Of a DNA stretch of 8,842 bases, positions 1 through 5,781 are shown one piece after another. Source of the DNA: Proteobacteria bacterium UBA6492 (lineage in GTDB: Bacteria; Pseudomonadota; Gammaproteobacteria; UBA6429; Thiohalophilaceae); assembly GCA_002436485.1 (NCBI GenBank), contig DJMK01000155.1, forward strand, positions 1 through 8,842, in the 5' to 3' direction. The first letter of the stretch is position 1, and every line of letters starts with the position of its first letter. Under the pieces are notes generated by a model, which ran no database searches, was not told the DNA's origin, and worked only from the letters and a program-made list of their open reading frames with translations. The position numbers and the translations under genes were made by a program.

Positions 1-142
1 TAATTTTAATGAACAGGCACAAATTAGTCACTCTCTTCGCGAATAAAATCGTAATAAATCAGTAAGATAGGTAGTTTTCCCTATCACTGAGCAACAATTC
101 GGCAACAATGTGTGACAAAATTTATCCAATTAACCCTAATTT

Positions 143-172
143 CTGCACTGTTAGACATACAGTCTCTATAAT
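143..172 (+). promoter_or_regulatory. Candidate promoter with perfect -10 box, weak -35
   Basis: A perfect TATAAT lies at 167-172. At 17 bp upstream the would-be -35 box reads TGCACT (144-149), a poor match to TTGACA. The start of transcription would fall near 179, inside the CRP-type site. CRP binding would then more likely repress this promoter than activate it. This is based only on motif matching, and random TATAAT occurrences are expected in AT-rich DNA. Confidence 0.25.
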
Positions 173-173
173 A

Positions 174-195
174 AAATGTGATCAACATCACACTT
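174..195. promoter_or_regulatory. CRP/Vfr-type binding site
   Basis: The core TGTGATCAACATCACA (177-192) has both TGTGA and TCACA half-sites perfect with 6 bp between them. Over the full 22 bp it matches the palindromic E. coli CRP consensus at 19 positions. FNR-type regulators prefer TTGAT-N4-ATCAA, and both half-sites here carry G where FNR wants T, so a cAMP-receptor-type regulator fits better. The site is centred at 184.5, about 227 bp before the TTG start of the PilZ-like gene. No promoter at the standard class I or II distance is convincing, so the sense of regulation is open. Confidence 0.6.
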
Positions 196-411
196 AATAA
201 CAGTGTTGCTATATGGGGGTTGTGCACTTTACAGGAAGTAATTGCAGAAATGTAAGATAGCAATGTACGGGCCTGAGATTATAATTGCGCTACAACCAAT
301 TGCAGGTCTGCAGTTTCTTGCCTTCACCCCCCGGTAATTAAATGAGCAGCCTGTCAGGTAGATTCTGGCAGTCAAATGTATTTGCTCGCTTGTTTTGAAA
401 TGGGGTTTTAA

Positions 412-2160
412 TTGAGTGCACATGAACTCATAGACACGCAACCACAGACAGTGGACAACTGGCTGGAGACATTGCCAATTGCCCATATCGGTGAGACCGC
501 CCGTCAGTTATACGTTGCGATGCGTACGGTAAACCGGCAGGAGAAAATCCCTGTCAGGCATCAATTCCATATGCTGGAAGGTATTAGCGAACCCCTGTCA
601 CTCATTCTGCCCGAGCTACACAAACACTATGCAGGTAAACCGTTACCGCTTTCAAAAAAGCGGCGCAAGGTTGCTGATCTGTATACACAACTATTACGCC
701 AGGCAATCATCGGTTATCAACAGATAATCACGCATAGCATCGAGTTGAATCGTTTCGGTTGGAAAAAAGTAGTTACCACGGCCGTGCACCGCATTTTTTA
801 TTACTCGGCATTAATGCTATGTAATTATCGATTGTTGTATTTACCTTACCAGAAAGGTATGTGGCAACAACTATTCTGGCTTTACCAGCTGGTAGAGAAA
901 TACAATTTGCTTAATAGCAAAATCAATTGTCTTGATGGTCGCAATACGAAATCTGCGATCGCTACCGAATTCAAAAAGTTACTTTTGCTATCGCTACTTT
1001 CGCCCAACCTGTTCAAGCCAGCTGAGCTACAGGAAATTATCGATAACATGGATATCTGGGTACAGCATGTCACGCTGACTAGTTCCAACAGGCATGATCA
1101 ACATAGTTACGCTTTTACCCTGGAAGCAGATATACCACCTGGCCTGGTTGGCGACAGTATTCCAGGTAAAGACAAACCGCTGATTGAAGTGCGTTACCTG
1201 GATGTCACTGAATTGCTGCAATACCTCAATCGTATTTTAACTGATGCAACACCCGGTACGGATACTGTAAAACTTGCCCGCAATCGCCAATGCTCAAAAA
1301 GAAGCCTGTTAATTGTGCTCAACACCTGGGGACGTCCTACCAGTCGTGATAGCGAACGCCGGCTGATTCAGGGAGAGGCGGAAGTCGCTATCGGTATCAG
1401 TGCAATACATTACCTTGCTTCCGACGGGCGCCAGCCTGACAAGGCTGAGCAAGAGCGTGACAACAGCGCCATTATTGTAAGTGATAATACAGAAATCAGC
1501 ATTCCTGAAATCGATACCGATCTCAACCAAGGGGTATCTGACTTCGCAACACAACGTGATGAAGCAGTTGATGTATGGGAGACCATCTATTTTGATCCGG
1601 ATCCTGCACCACCTTCCTGGACCGAAAGCATCCAGATGAAAGCCTACAGTTATCTACAGGCGCGCGTGCTGAATATCAGCAAAAACGGTTTCTGTGTTGC
1701 ATTACCGCAAGATGGTATTGAGCACATACAAACAAATGAGTTGATTGCCATTCGAGGAAAACGTGGACAATGGCAACTTGGCGAGATTCGCTGGATGGTC
1801 TGTCCAACCAATGGCGCTATACGTGCAGGCATCAAGAAACATTGCCAGCGTTTTGTACCGGTACAATTATATATTCAGACTGGCAATCATAAAACTCAGC
1901 CGATTCGTTGCCTGGCAGGCGAGAACGAAAATGGGTTTGTGTTGTTTCTACCTAACCTGCCAACGTCCTTACAAGGCAAGGAAATGTCGCTTGAGGTGGG
2001 ACGCAAAATGCGTTCCTTTGATCTACAGGAACAGATCTATAATAGCCCGGTCGGTTCAGCCTATGCGATCAAATGGCTTGATAATAAAAATGCCGAAGCA
2101 GCAAAAACTACTTCGGCAAAACAAAACAGCGAATATGAATCTATCTGGGCCAGCCTGTAA
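412..2160 (+). CDS. Large PilZ-like domain protein
   Basis: The protein has 582 residues and no signal peptide or clear membrane segment, so it is probably cytoplasmic. The start is TTG, with TAA immediately upstream in frame and a GGGG stretch (402-405) as a possible ribosome binding site. The nearest in-frame alternative is GTG at codon 14. The first 220 residues look mainly helical. A middle segment near 300-335 carries a GEAEVAIGISAIHYL stretch. A PilZ-like beta-barrel follows at about 410-485: NISKNG (421-426) fits the N-x-S-x-x-G motif, followed by GEIRWM (457-462) and AGI (472-474). PilZ domains usually bind cyclic di-GMP, but the RxxxR motif expected just before the barrel is not visible, so ligand binding is doubtful. 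The tail after 550 is polar. The family resembles long PilZ-containing proteins of gammaproteobacteria with no settled role. PilZ is inferred from motifs, not an alignment. Confidence 0.75.
   Translation: MSAHELIDTQPQTVDNWLETLPIAHIGETARQLYVAMRTVNRQEKIPVRHQFHMLEGISEPLSLILPELHKHYAGKPLPLSKKRRKVADLYTQLLRQAIIGYQQIITHSIELNRFGWKKVVTTAVHRIFYYSALMLCNYRLLYLPYQKGMWQQLFWLYQLVEKYNLLNSKINCLDGRNTKSAIATEFKKLLLLSLLSPNLFKPAELQEIIDNMDIWVQHVTLTSSNRHDQHSYAFTLEADIPPGLVGDSIPGKDKPLIEVRYLDVTELLQYLNRILTDATPGTDTVKLARNRQCSKRSLLIVLNTWGRPTSRDSERRLIQGEAEVAIGISAIHYLASDGRQPDKAEQERDNSAIIVSDNTEISIPEIDTDLNQGVSDFATQRDEAVDVWETIYFDPDPAPPSWTESIQMKAYSYLQARVLNISKNGFCVALPQDGIEHIQTNELIAIRGKRGQWQLGEIRWMVCPTNGAIRAGIKKHCQRFVPVQLYIQTGNHKTQPIRCLAGENENGFVLFLPNLPTSLQGKEMSLEVGRKMRSFDLQEQIYNSPVGSAYAIKWLDNKNAEAAKTTSAKQNSEYESIWASL
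2081..2118 (-). terminator. Rho-independent terminator inside convergent gene
   Basis: On the minus strand an 8-bp perfect stem, TGCCGAAG with CTTCGGCA (2091-2098 and 2111-2118), encloses a 12-nt loop. It is followed directly by TTTTTATTAT (2090-2081). This is a good intrinsic terminator for the small minus-strand gene whose stop codon lies about 60 nt before it. It sits within codons of about 557-569 of the plus-strand PilZ-like gene. On the plus strand the stem is followed by A-rich sequence, not T, so it should not terminate that gene. Confidence 0.65.
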
Positions 2161-2178
2161 ACCGGACCCTTTTACAAT

Positions 2179-2421
2179 CTAGTCTGCCGTCGCAAATTTC
2201 GGGCTTAACACCAGGCGACCATTTTGCAGATGTTTCTCAAATTCAAACTGGTCGTTGAGGTATTCAATCAACGCTTTTCTGGCATCTGACTTGGATTCGT
2301 ACGGACCTTGATCCGGGCCACGTCGAATGGCAAACCACCACTCATTATCGACGGTGTAATAACGTCCAGTACGAAATGGAATACCTCCATGCTCACCATG
2401 TCTTTTTCTTTGCTCATACAT
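2179..2421 (-). CDS. Small conserved protein, DUF6316-like
   Basis: This is an 80-residue basic, aromatic-rich protein beginning MYEQRKRHGEHGG. ATG at 2421 is chosen because GGAG lies 8 nt upstream. A GTG at 2463 would add 14 residues containing three cysteines but has a poorer context. The core RTGRYYTVDNEWWFAIRRG, then GPYESKSDARKALIEYL, suggests a short beta-sheet followed by a helix. From memory this pattern matches small gammaproteobacterial proteins annotated DUF6316, of unknown function; I could not check it. There is no signal peptide and no membrane segment. The gene stands alone and converges on the PilZ-like gene. Its terminator lies inside that gene. Confidence 0.75.
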   Translation of the reverse strand: MYEQRKRHGEHGGIPFRTGRYYTVDNEWWFAIRRGPDQGPYESKSDARKALIEYLNDQFEFEKHLQNGRLVLSPKFATAD

Positions 2422-2752
2422 GTCAAATTCTCCACTGCAATCTCTCAAACAACGGGAACACACCCCTGCTGATGTAACACGTCATTCCAGGTTCCGCTGA
2501 TCCGTCGGCTGACCGAGCATACTGGCTGACTTTCTTTAAGGTGATCCTATCCACATCGCCATACGCCGTCTGTCAGCTAACGGATGATCATGCTGTAGGT
2601 GATTTCTTACAGCGTGACCTGCCTGTTTTGACCGTCAGAACAGCTGGCTGTTCAAATGTTTTAGGTAGTGCTTAGCAGGCCAGTAAACTCATTTTAGGGA
2701 GAAGGACTTACAAAAATTTCTTCTTCGGAGGTAAAAATAATCGATTACATGC
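2422..2752. other. Gene-free gap between DUF6316-like gene and lexA
   Basis: This gap separates two divergent genes, and I recognise no gene in it. It holds a perfect hairpin, GAACAGC-TG-GCTGTTC (2638-2653), without a T-run on either strand. An inverted repeat GCTGTA-N10-TACAGC lies at 2592-2613. GGCTGAC occurs twice (2507-2513 and 2524-2530). A strong Shine-Dalgarno-like GGAGGT (2727-2732) has no ATG, GTG or TTG at a normal distance. No clear promoter for the minus-strand gene was found. Confidence 0.5.
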
Positions 2753-2781
2753 TTGAAAGTTCTCTTTTTGTTCTCTATCAT
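2753..2781 (+). promoter_or_regulatory. Sigma-70 promoter of lexA-like gene
   Basis: The -35 box TTGAAA (2753-2758) and the -10 box TATCAT (2776-2781) each match consensus at five of six positions. The spacing is exactly 17 bp. Transcription would begin near 2788. That places ATG 2791 almost at the 5' end of the transcript and leaves the GGAG at 2793-2796 as the working ribosome binding site for ATG 2806. The operator half-sites fill the whole spacer and the start-site region. Confidence 0.75.
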
Positions 2782-2799
2782 TGAGAACGTATGGAGAAC
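2759..2799. promoter_or_regulatory. Four-half-site mirror-symmetric operator (LexA box)
   Basis: GTTCTC occurs at 2759-2764 and 2770-2775, and its reverse complement GAGAAC at 2783-2788 and 2794-2799. The whole is perfectly symmetric about position 2779: half-site, 5 bp, half-site, 7 bp, half-site, 5 bp, half-site. Repeats within a pair recur every 11 bp, one helical turn. Each pair contains GTTC-N7-GTTC (or its complement), the published alphaproteobacterial LexA box. The first pair fills the promoter spacer; the second covers the probable transcription start and the ribosome binding site. This layout suggests tight autorepression by the adjacent repressor. Binding is inferred. Confidence 0.75.
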
Positions 2800-2805
2800 A
2801 TTTCA

Positions 2806-3402
2806 ATGCTCACTTCGCTGGAACGCAAGATGCTGCAGTTTATACGTGGCTATCTGGCGCAACACGGCCGGGGGCCAACCCTGACCGAGATCGGTGAAGC
2901 ATTGAGTCAGAATTCCAAGGGCACTGTGCATCGTTATGTGCAGGCACTGATTGATAAGGGATTCCTGCTCCGTACCGATCGAGGCTGGCGCGGCATTCGA
3001 CTTGCTGATGAATGCATCCCACACTCCCACGCAACCCTCCCACTAGCAGGTCGGATTGCCGCGGGCCAACCTATCGAGGCGATACATGGCAAAAACGAAG
3101 TCAATCTTGGCGAATTCGTACAGGATAATCACTACGCCCTTGAAGTAAGCGGCGACTCAATGTGTGATATCGGGATTCTGGATGGTGATCTGGTCATCAT
3201 AAGAAGCCAGGCGACAGCACAGGATGGCGAGATCGTGGTGGCGCTGATTGATGACCAGGAGGCCACCCTTAAGCGTTTCAAGCGCATCGGGCGTGAACAG
3301 GTAAAACTGATACCCGAAAACGCAACCATGCAACCGATGGTTTACGACGCTAACCGGGTAACGATACAGGGGGTACTGGTTGGGCAGTTTCGCCGCTACT
3401 GA
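2806..3402 (+). CDS. lexA: LexA-family self-cleaving transcriptional repressor
   Basis: The protein has 198 residues, close to E. coli LexA (202). The N-terminal winged helix (about 1-67) begins MLTSLERKMLQFIRGY, as LexA proteins do. The C-terminal S24 autoprotease domain carries the cleavage pair A86-G87 (AGRIAAG), the nucleophile S118 in SGDSM and the base K156 in ATLKRFK. It should repress DNA-damage genes until RecA filaments trigger self-cleavage. ATG 2806 is chosen because GGAG lies 9 nt upstream and matches family length; ATG 2791 lies inside the operator and would add five residues. The recognition region SKGTVHRYVQAL followed by GWRGIRL is unlike E. coli LexA (SPNAAEEHLKAL). It resembles alphaproteobacterial LexA (SKSGIHRL), in line with the GTTC-type operator. 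Whether this is the main SOS LexA or a second LexA-like copy cannot be told from this window. No imuAB or dnaE2 genes adjoin it. Confidence 0.85.
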   Translation: MLTSLERKMLQFIRGYLAQHGRGPTLTEIGEALSQNSKGTVHRYVQALIDKGFLLRTDRGWRGIRLADECIPHSHATLPLAGRIAAGQPIEAIHGKNEVNLGEFVQDNHYALEVSGDSMCDIGILDGDLVIIRSQATAQDGEIVVALIDDQEATLKRFKRIGREQVKLIPENATMQPMVYDANRVTIQGVLVGQFRRY

Positions 3403-3405
3403 TTA

Positions 3406-3419
3406 AACTGAATTCAGTT
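3406..3419. repeat. Perfect palindrome between convergent genes
   Basis: AACTGAATTCAGTT is a 14-bp perfect palindrome. It begins three bases after the lexA-like stop codon and covers the stop of the convergent membrane-protein gene. It has no loop and no flanking T-run, so it is not a typical terminator. It may be chance or a protein-binding site. Confidence 0.35.
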
Positions 3420-3794
3420 CTGGCGAGTGAAATAGCATGCTGCGTGCTCGCTTGTCAGGTAGCCACGCACACCAATCAGGTAAAAAATCACAAGTGCATC
3501 AACGGCAATTGTTAACATACCGTAAACGCTAAACAGGTATTTGATAGTTAACAGAATCTGCAATCCGAGCACCAGCGCAATCACATAGATGATCGCCCTG
3601 ACAAAACTAATAAAAGGTGCCAGACGAAGCAATATTATTAGCGTTATCAATATCAGTGCGCTGGCACTGATCAGGTTTATATAGCTGGCAAACGGATAAC
3701 TTAACGCCGCTCTTTCCATGAAAAACTGGTTAAACGTAAATACCAGGGACAGGAGGATATTCAGAATACTTATCAGCTTGATACCAGTAGGCAT
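3414..3794 (-). CDS. Four-helix inner-membrane protein after tatC
   Basis: This is a 126-residue hydrophobic protein that I do not recognise. Four predicted membrane helices lie near residues 5-24, 38-57, 61-85 and 90-109. The short C-terminal tail RGYLTSEHAACYF recalls the YLxxPxVRxxF-like endings of small conserved membrane proteins, without giving a function. The start ATG has a strong AAGGAAG ribosome binding site 7 nt upstream. The gene begins 35 nt after the tatC stop on the same strand, so it is probably transcribed with tatABC. Converging with the lexA-like gene, it leaves only 11 bp between stop codons. A role in Tat export is possible only by association. Confidence 0.75.
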   Translation of the reverse strand: MPTGIKLISILNILLSLVFTFNQFFMERAALSYPFASYINLISASALILITLIILLRLAPFISFVRAIIYVIALVLGLQILLTIKYLFSVYGMLTIAVDALVIFYLIGVRGYLTSEHAACYFTRQN

Positions 3795-3829
3795 AACTTG
3801 TCTTCCTTACCCGCATTAAACAAGGCCGG

Positions 3830-4687
3830 TTATTTATCGCGATTTAACGACTCTTCTTCTGCAATTGCCCTGTCCAGTTCGGCATCCATATCTTCTTCAG
3901 ACAGATCTTCATCCAGTTCAGCCTCTTCACGTGCCCGTGCCTCAAGGCGCTTCTTAAGCATGATTTTTGCGAATAATATTCCAGCTTCAAACAACACCCA
4001 CATCGGCAATGCCAGCATGACCTGTGAAATGATATCTGGCGGTGTCAGCAACATGCCCAACGTGAAGGCAGCAACGATTATATATGGGCGCTTCTTTGCC
4101 AGCTTTTCCGGGGTTGTCATGCCGGCAGCAATTACCAGGATCGTTGCAATGGGTACTTCAAAGGCAACACCAAAGGCAAAAAACATTTTCAATACAAAAT
4201 CGAGATAGCGCGCAATGTCCGTCGCCATCTCGACACCAGCCGGTACAAACTGGGTAAGAAACTCAAAAACAAGTGGAAACACTACAAAGTAGGCAAAAGC
4301 CATACCTGCGTAAAACAGCAAAATACTGGAAACAATGAGTGGCACCGCGAGCTTTTTTTCATGCTCGTACAAACCGGGCGCAACAAAACGCCATATCTGG
4401 TAAAGAATAAACGGCATACCAAGAAAAATGGATGTAACCAGCGCCAGCTTGAGCGGTGTGAATATAGGTGTGATGACATCGATTGCCTGCATTTTACCGC
4501 TTGGCAAATACCGCAATAAGGGATCAGCAAGCAACGTATACAGGTCATTGGCGAAATAGAATAAAACAACAAAGATCAGGCCAACTACCATAACGATACG
4601 TAATAGTCGGTCGCGTAACTCAAAGAGGTGCGACAGGAACGGTTGTTCGCCCTGCTCAGCCGTTTGATTTGTCGTTTTGTCTGTCAT
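3830..4687 (-). CDS. tatC: Sec-independent protein translocase TatC
   Basis: TatC is the polytopic inner-membrane receptor of the twin-arginine pathway. With TatB it binds the twin-arginine signal peptide of folded precursors. The 285-residue protein has six membrane helices and matches E. coli TatC throughout. It keeps the cytoplasmic LFELRDRLL motif (E23, R25), FTPLKLA, YQIWRFVAPGLYEHE (E110, matching the signal-binding E103 of E. coli), FGVAFEVP (E177) and LTPPD (D218). The tail after 245 is longer and much more acidic than in E. coli. ATG 4687 is chosen by family length. It overlaps the tatB 3' end by 32 nt, suggesting coupled translation. ATG 4738 would add 17 residues within tatB. Neither has a strong ribosome binding site. 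Confidence 0.96.
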   Translation of the reverse strand: MTDKTTNQTAEQGEQPFLSHLFELRDRLLRIVMVVGLIFVVLFYFANDLYTLLADPLLRYLPSGKMQAIDVITPIFTPLKLALVTSIFLGMPFILYQIWRFVAPGLYEHEKKLAVPLIVSSILLFYAGMAFAYFVVFPLVFEFLTQFVPAGVEMATDIARYLDFVLKMFFAFGVAFEVPIATILVIAAGMTTPEKLAKKRPYIIVAAFTLGMLLTPPDIISQVMLALPMWVLFEAGILFAKIMLKKRLEARAREEAELDEDLSEEDMDAELDRAIAEEESLNRDK

Positions 4688-5162
4688 GCTTTGCGGTTTG
4701 TTTGACGTCTTCAGCTGGCTCAGTGAACTTGTCGCCATAATTTACCGGTTCATCATATTCATTCGCACCAAGATCAACATGATCGCCCGAACCATATTCC
4801 TCGCGATCAAATTCCTCTTCCTGCTCCTTGAGCAGATTGTCCTGCGTTTCACTACCGGGGTTATCGTCTCGTGCGCGAACTACATAGTCCTGAGTTTCAC
4901 GGACTTCATCCTCAATTGTAAAACGACTGTCTTGAATGATTTTCTTGATTTCATCAAGGTTAGCATCACGATCGATCGCATTACGCAATTCTTCGTCGCG
5001 TATTTCACGCTCGATATCTGACTTGACATTGGAGACAAAACGACGCGCACTACCAACCCAACGGCCAACCGTACGTGCAACGCCAGGCAGGCGATCAGGG
5101 CCGATCACCACCAGCGCTACGATGCCAATCAGCATCAGTTCCCAAAAACCGATGTCAAACAT
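4656..5162 (-). CDS. tatB: Sec-independent protein translocase TatB
   Basis: TatB is a single-span membrane protein that forms the substrate-binding complex with TatC. The 168 residues compare with 171 in E. coli. It opens with MFDIGFWELMLIGIVALVVI, nearly the family consensus, and keeps E8 and the GPDRLP hinge (21-26). An amphipathic helix follows to about 50, then a long charged region rich in D, E, K and N. The N-terminal start and the GP-RLP hinge separate it from TatA. AGGA lies 6 nt before the ATG. The gene starts 37 nt after the tatA stop, and its 3' end overlaps tatC. Confidence 0.95.
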   Translation of the reverse strand: MFDIGFWELMLIGIVALVVIGPDRLPGVARTVGRWVGSARRFVSNVKSDIEREIRDEELRNAIDRDANLDEIKKIIQDSRFTIEDEVRETQDYVVRARDDNPGSETQDNLLKEQEEEFDREEYGSGDHVDLGANEYDEPVNYGDKFTEPAEDVKQTAKHDRQNDKSNG

Positions 5163-5199
5163 GATGAATCCTGGAAAGGAAGATCAGCGAATCAGCAGG

Positions 5200-5439
5200 C
5201 TAAGCCTTGTCCTTATCCTTGTCCTTGTTGGTGACTTCGCCTTCGATGACCGATTCCTGCTTGTTCTCAAGCTTTTCCTCGGTATCTCCTTCAGAGCCTT
5301 CCTTGACGGATTTTTTGAAGTTTTTCAATGCAGATCCAAGGTCAGAACCCATTGAACGTAATCGCTTGGTACCAAATAACAGAATTACGATAACCAGAAT
5401 AAGAATTAATGAACCTGGTCCAATACCACCGAAACCCAT
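5200..5439 (-). CDS. tatA: Sec-independent protein translocase TatA
   Basis: TatA oligomerises at the TatBC complex to let folded proteins across the inner membrane. The 79-residue protein has one N-terminal helix (about 10-21), the F22-G23 hinge in LLFGTKRL, an amphipathic helix (25-43) including F41, and a highly charged tail ending in a KDKDKDK run. At the position of the polar Q8 of E. coli TatA there is a serine (S10), as in some other TatA proteins. AAGGAG lies 6 nt before the ATG, the best ribosome binding site in the operon. This suits TatA being the most abundant component. The gene is the first of the tat group after the gap that follows hisE. Confidence 0.96.
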   Translation of the reverse strand: MGFGGIGPGSLILILVIVILLFGTKRLRSMGSDLGSALKNFKKSVKEGSEGDTEEKLENKQESVIEGEVTNKDKDKDKA

Positions 5440-5781
5440 AACGAACTCCTTAAAATATGTATTGCGGGCTGGCTTTCACCAACCAATCAGTTATTAAAAA
5501 AGCATGACTGAATTTCCGTGATGTCCTGAATGGACTGGAGGTCATCGCGGAATTTGTCACCTCAACCAAATTGGCGATGTGCTCCTTGGGCTAACAGGAT
5601 GTCCTGCGCCTCCGCCTTTGGGTGGGGGGTTCAGTAGTATCACTACCACTGTCCCGCTGGAATCACCTCAGCATCGACCTTAAGACCATGACGGCCGGGG
5701 ATTGCTCCCATATACCTATTCTAGCGAAATCCAACCGCAAGATCTAAGTAATGGGTGAAAAAATATACGAAAGGGCAACGA
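5440..5781. other. Gene-free gap between hisE and tatA
   Basis: No intact gene is visible. The tat promoter or read-through from his must lie here, but no minus-strand -35/-10 pair is convincing. The middle part (about 5520-5710) is more GC-rich than its flanks. It contains GATGTCCTG twice (5520-5528 and 5598-5606), the inverted repeat CAGGA-TG-TCCTG (5595-5606), a GGG-T-GGGGGG tract (5620-5629) and GTAGT-ATC-ACTAC (5634-5646). On the minus strand a short open stretch reads PGRHGLKVDAEV and soon ends at TAG. It may be the remnant of a decayed gene or insertion, but I cannot identify it. No clear terminator follows hisE. Confidence 0.45.

Larger units (their letters stand above)
1..411. other. 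Gene-free upstream region of the PilZ-like gene
   Basis: No convincing coding sequence is visible on either strand here. The region is AT-rich and has stop codons in all frames for most of its length. It holds the CRP-type site (174-195), a perfect TATAAT (167-172) and a small dyad ACTGT-N7-ACAGT (147-163). A second TATAAT at 280-285 has no recognisable -35 box. A short inverted repeat, TGCAG-GT-CTGCA, lies at 301-312. The gene to the left of the window, and whether it is transcribed divergently, cannot be seen. The regulatory signals could therefore serve either side. Confidence 0.6.

Noticed and set aside
2592..2613. GCTGTA-N10-TACAGC upstream of the lexA-like gene as an E. coli-type LexA box
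   Set aside because: The CTGT and ACAG parts are 12 bp apart where the E. coli box needs 8, and the gene has a much better GTTC-type operator next to its promoter.
2638..2653. Hairpin GAACAGC-TG-GCTGTTC as a terminator
   Set aside because: There is no T-run after the stem on either strand.
2727..2784. Leader peptide MLESSLFVLYH after the GGAGGT at 2727-2732
   Set aside because: The ATG at 2749 is 16 nt from the GGAGGT, too far for normal initiation, and the predicted transcript begins downstream of it.
2791..2805. ATG 2791 as start of the lexA-like gene
   Set aside because: It lies inside the operator and about 3 nt from the predicted transcription start. ATG 2806 has GGAG at the right distance and fits the usual LexA N-terminus.
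3798..4208. Plus-strand serine-rich reading frame opposite tatC
   Set aside because: The serine runs are the complement of the acidic tail codons of tatC; it is a shadow frame.
4688..4738. ATG 4738 as tatC start
   Set aside because: It would add 17 residues absent from the family, lying within tatB. ATG 4687 gives the usual N-terminus.
5200..5235. Tandem repeat encoding KDKDKDK at the tatA 3' end as a repeat element
   Set aside because: It is only a short lysine-aspartate codon run in the charged tail common to TatA proteins.
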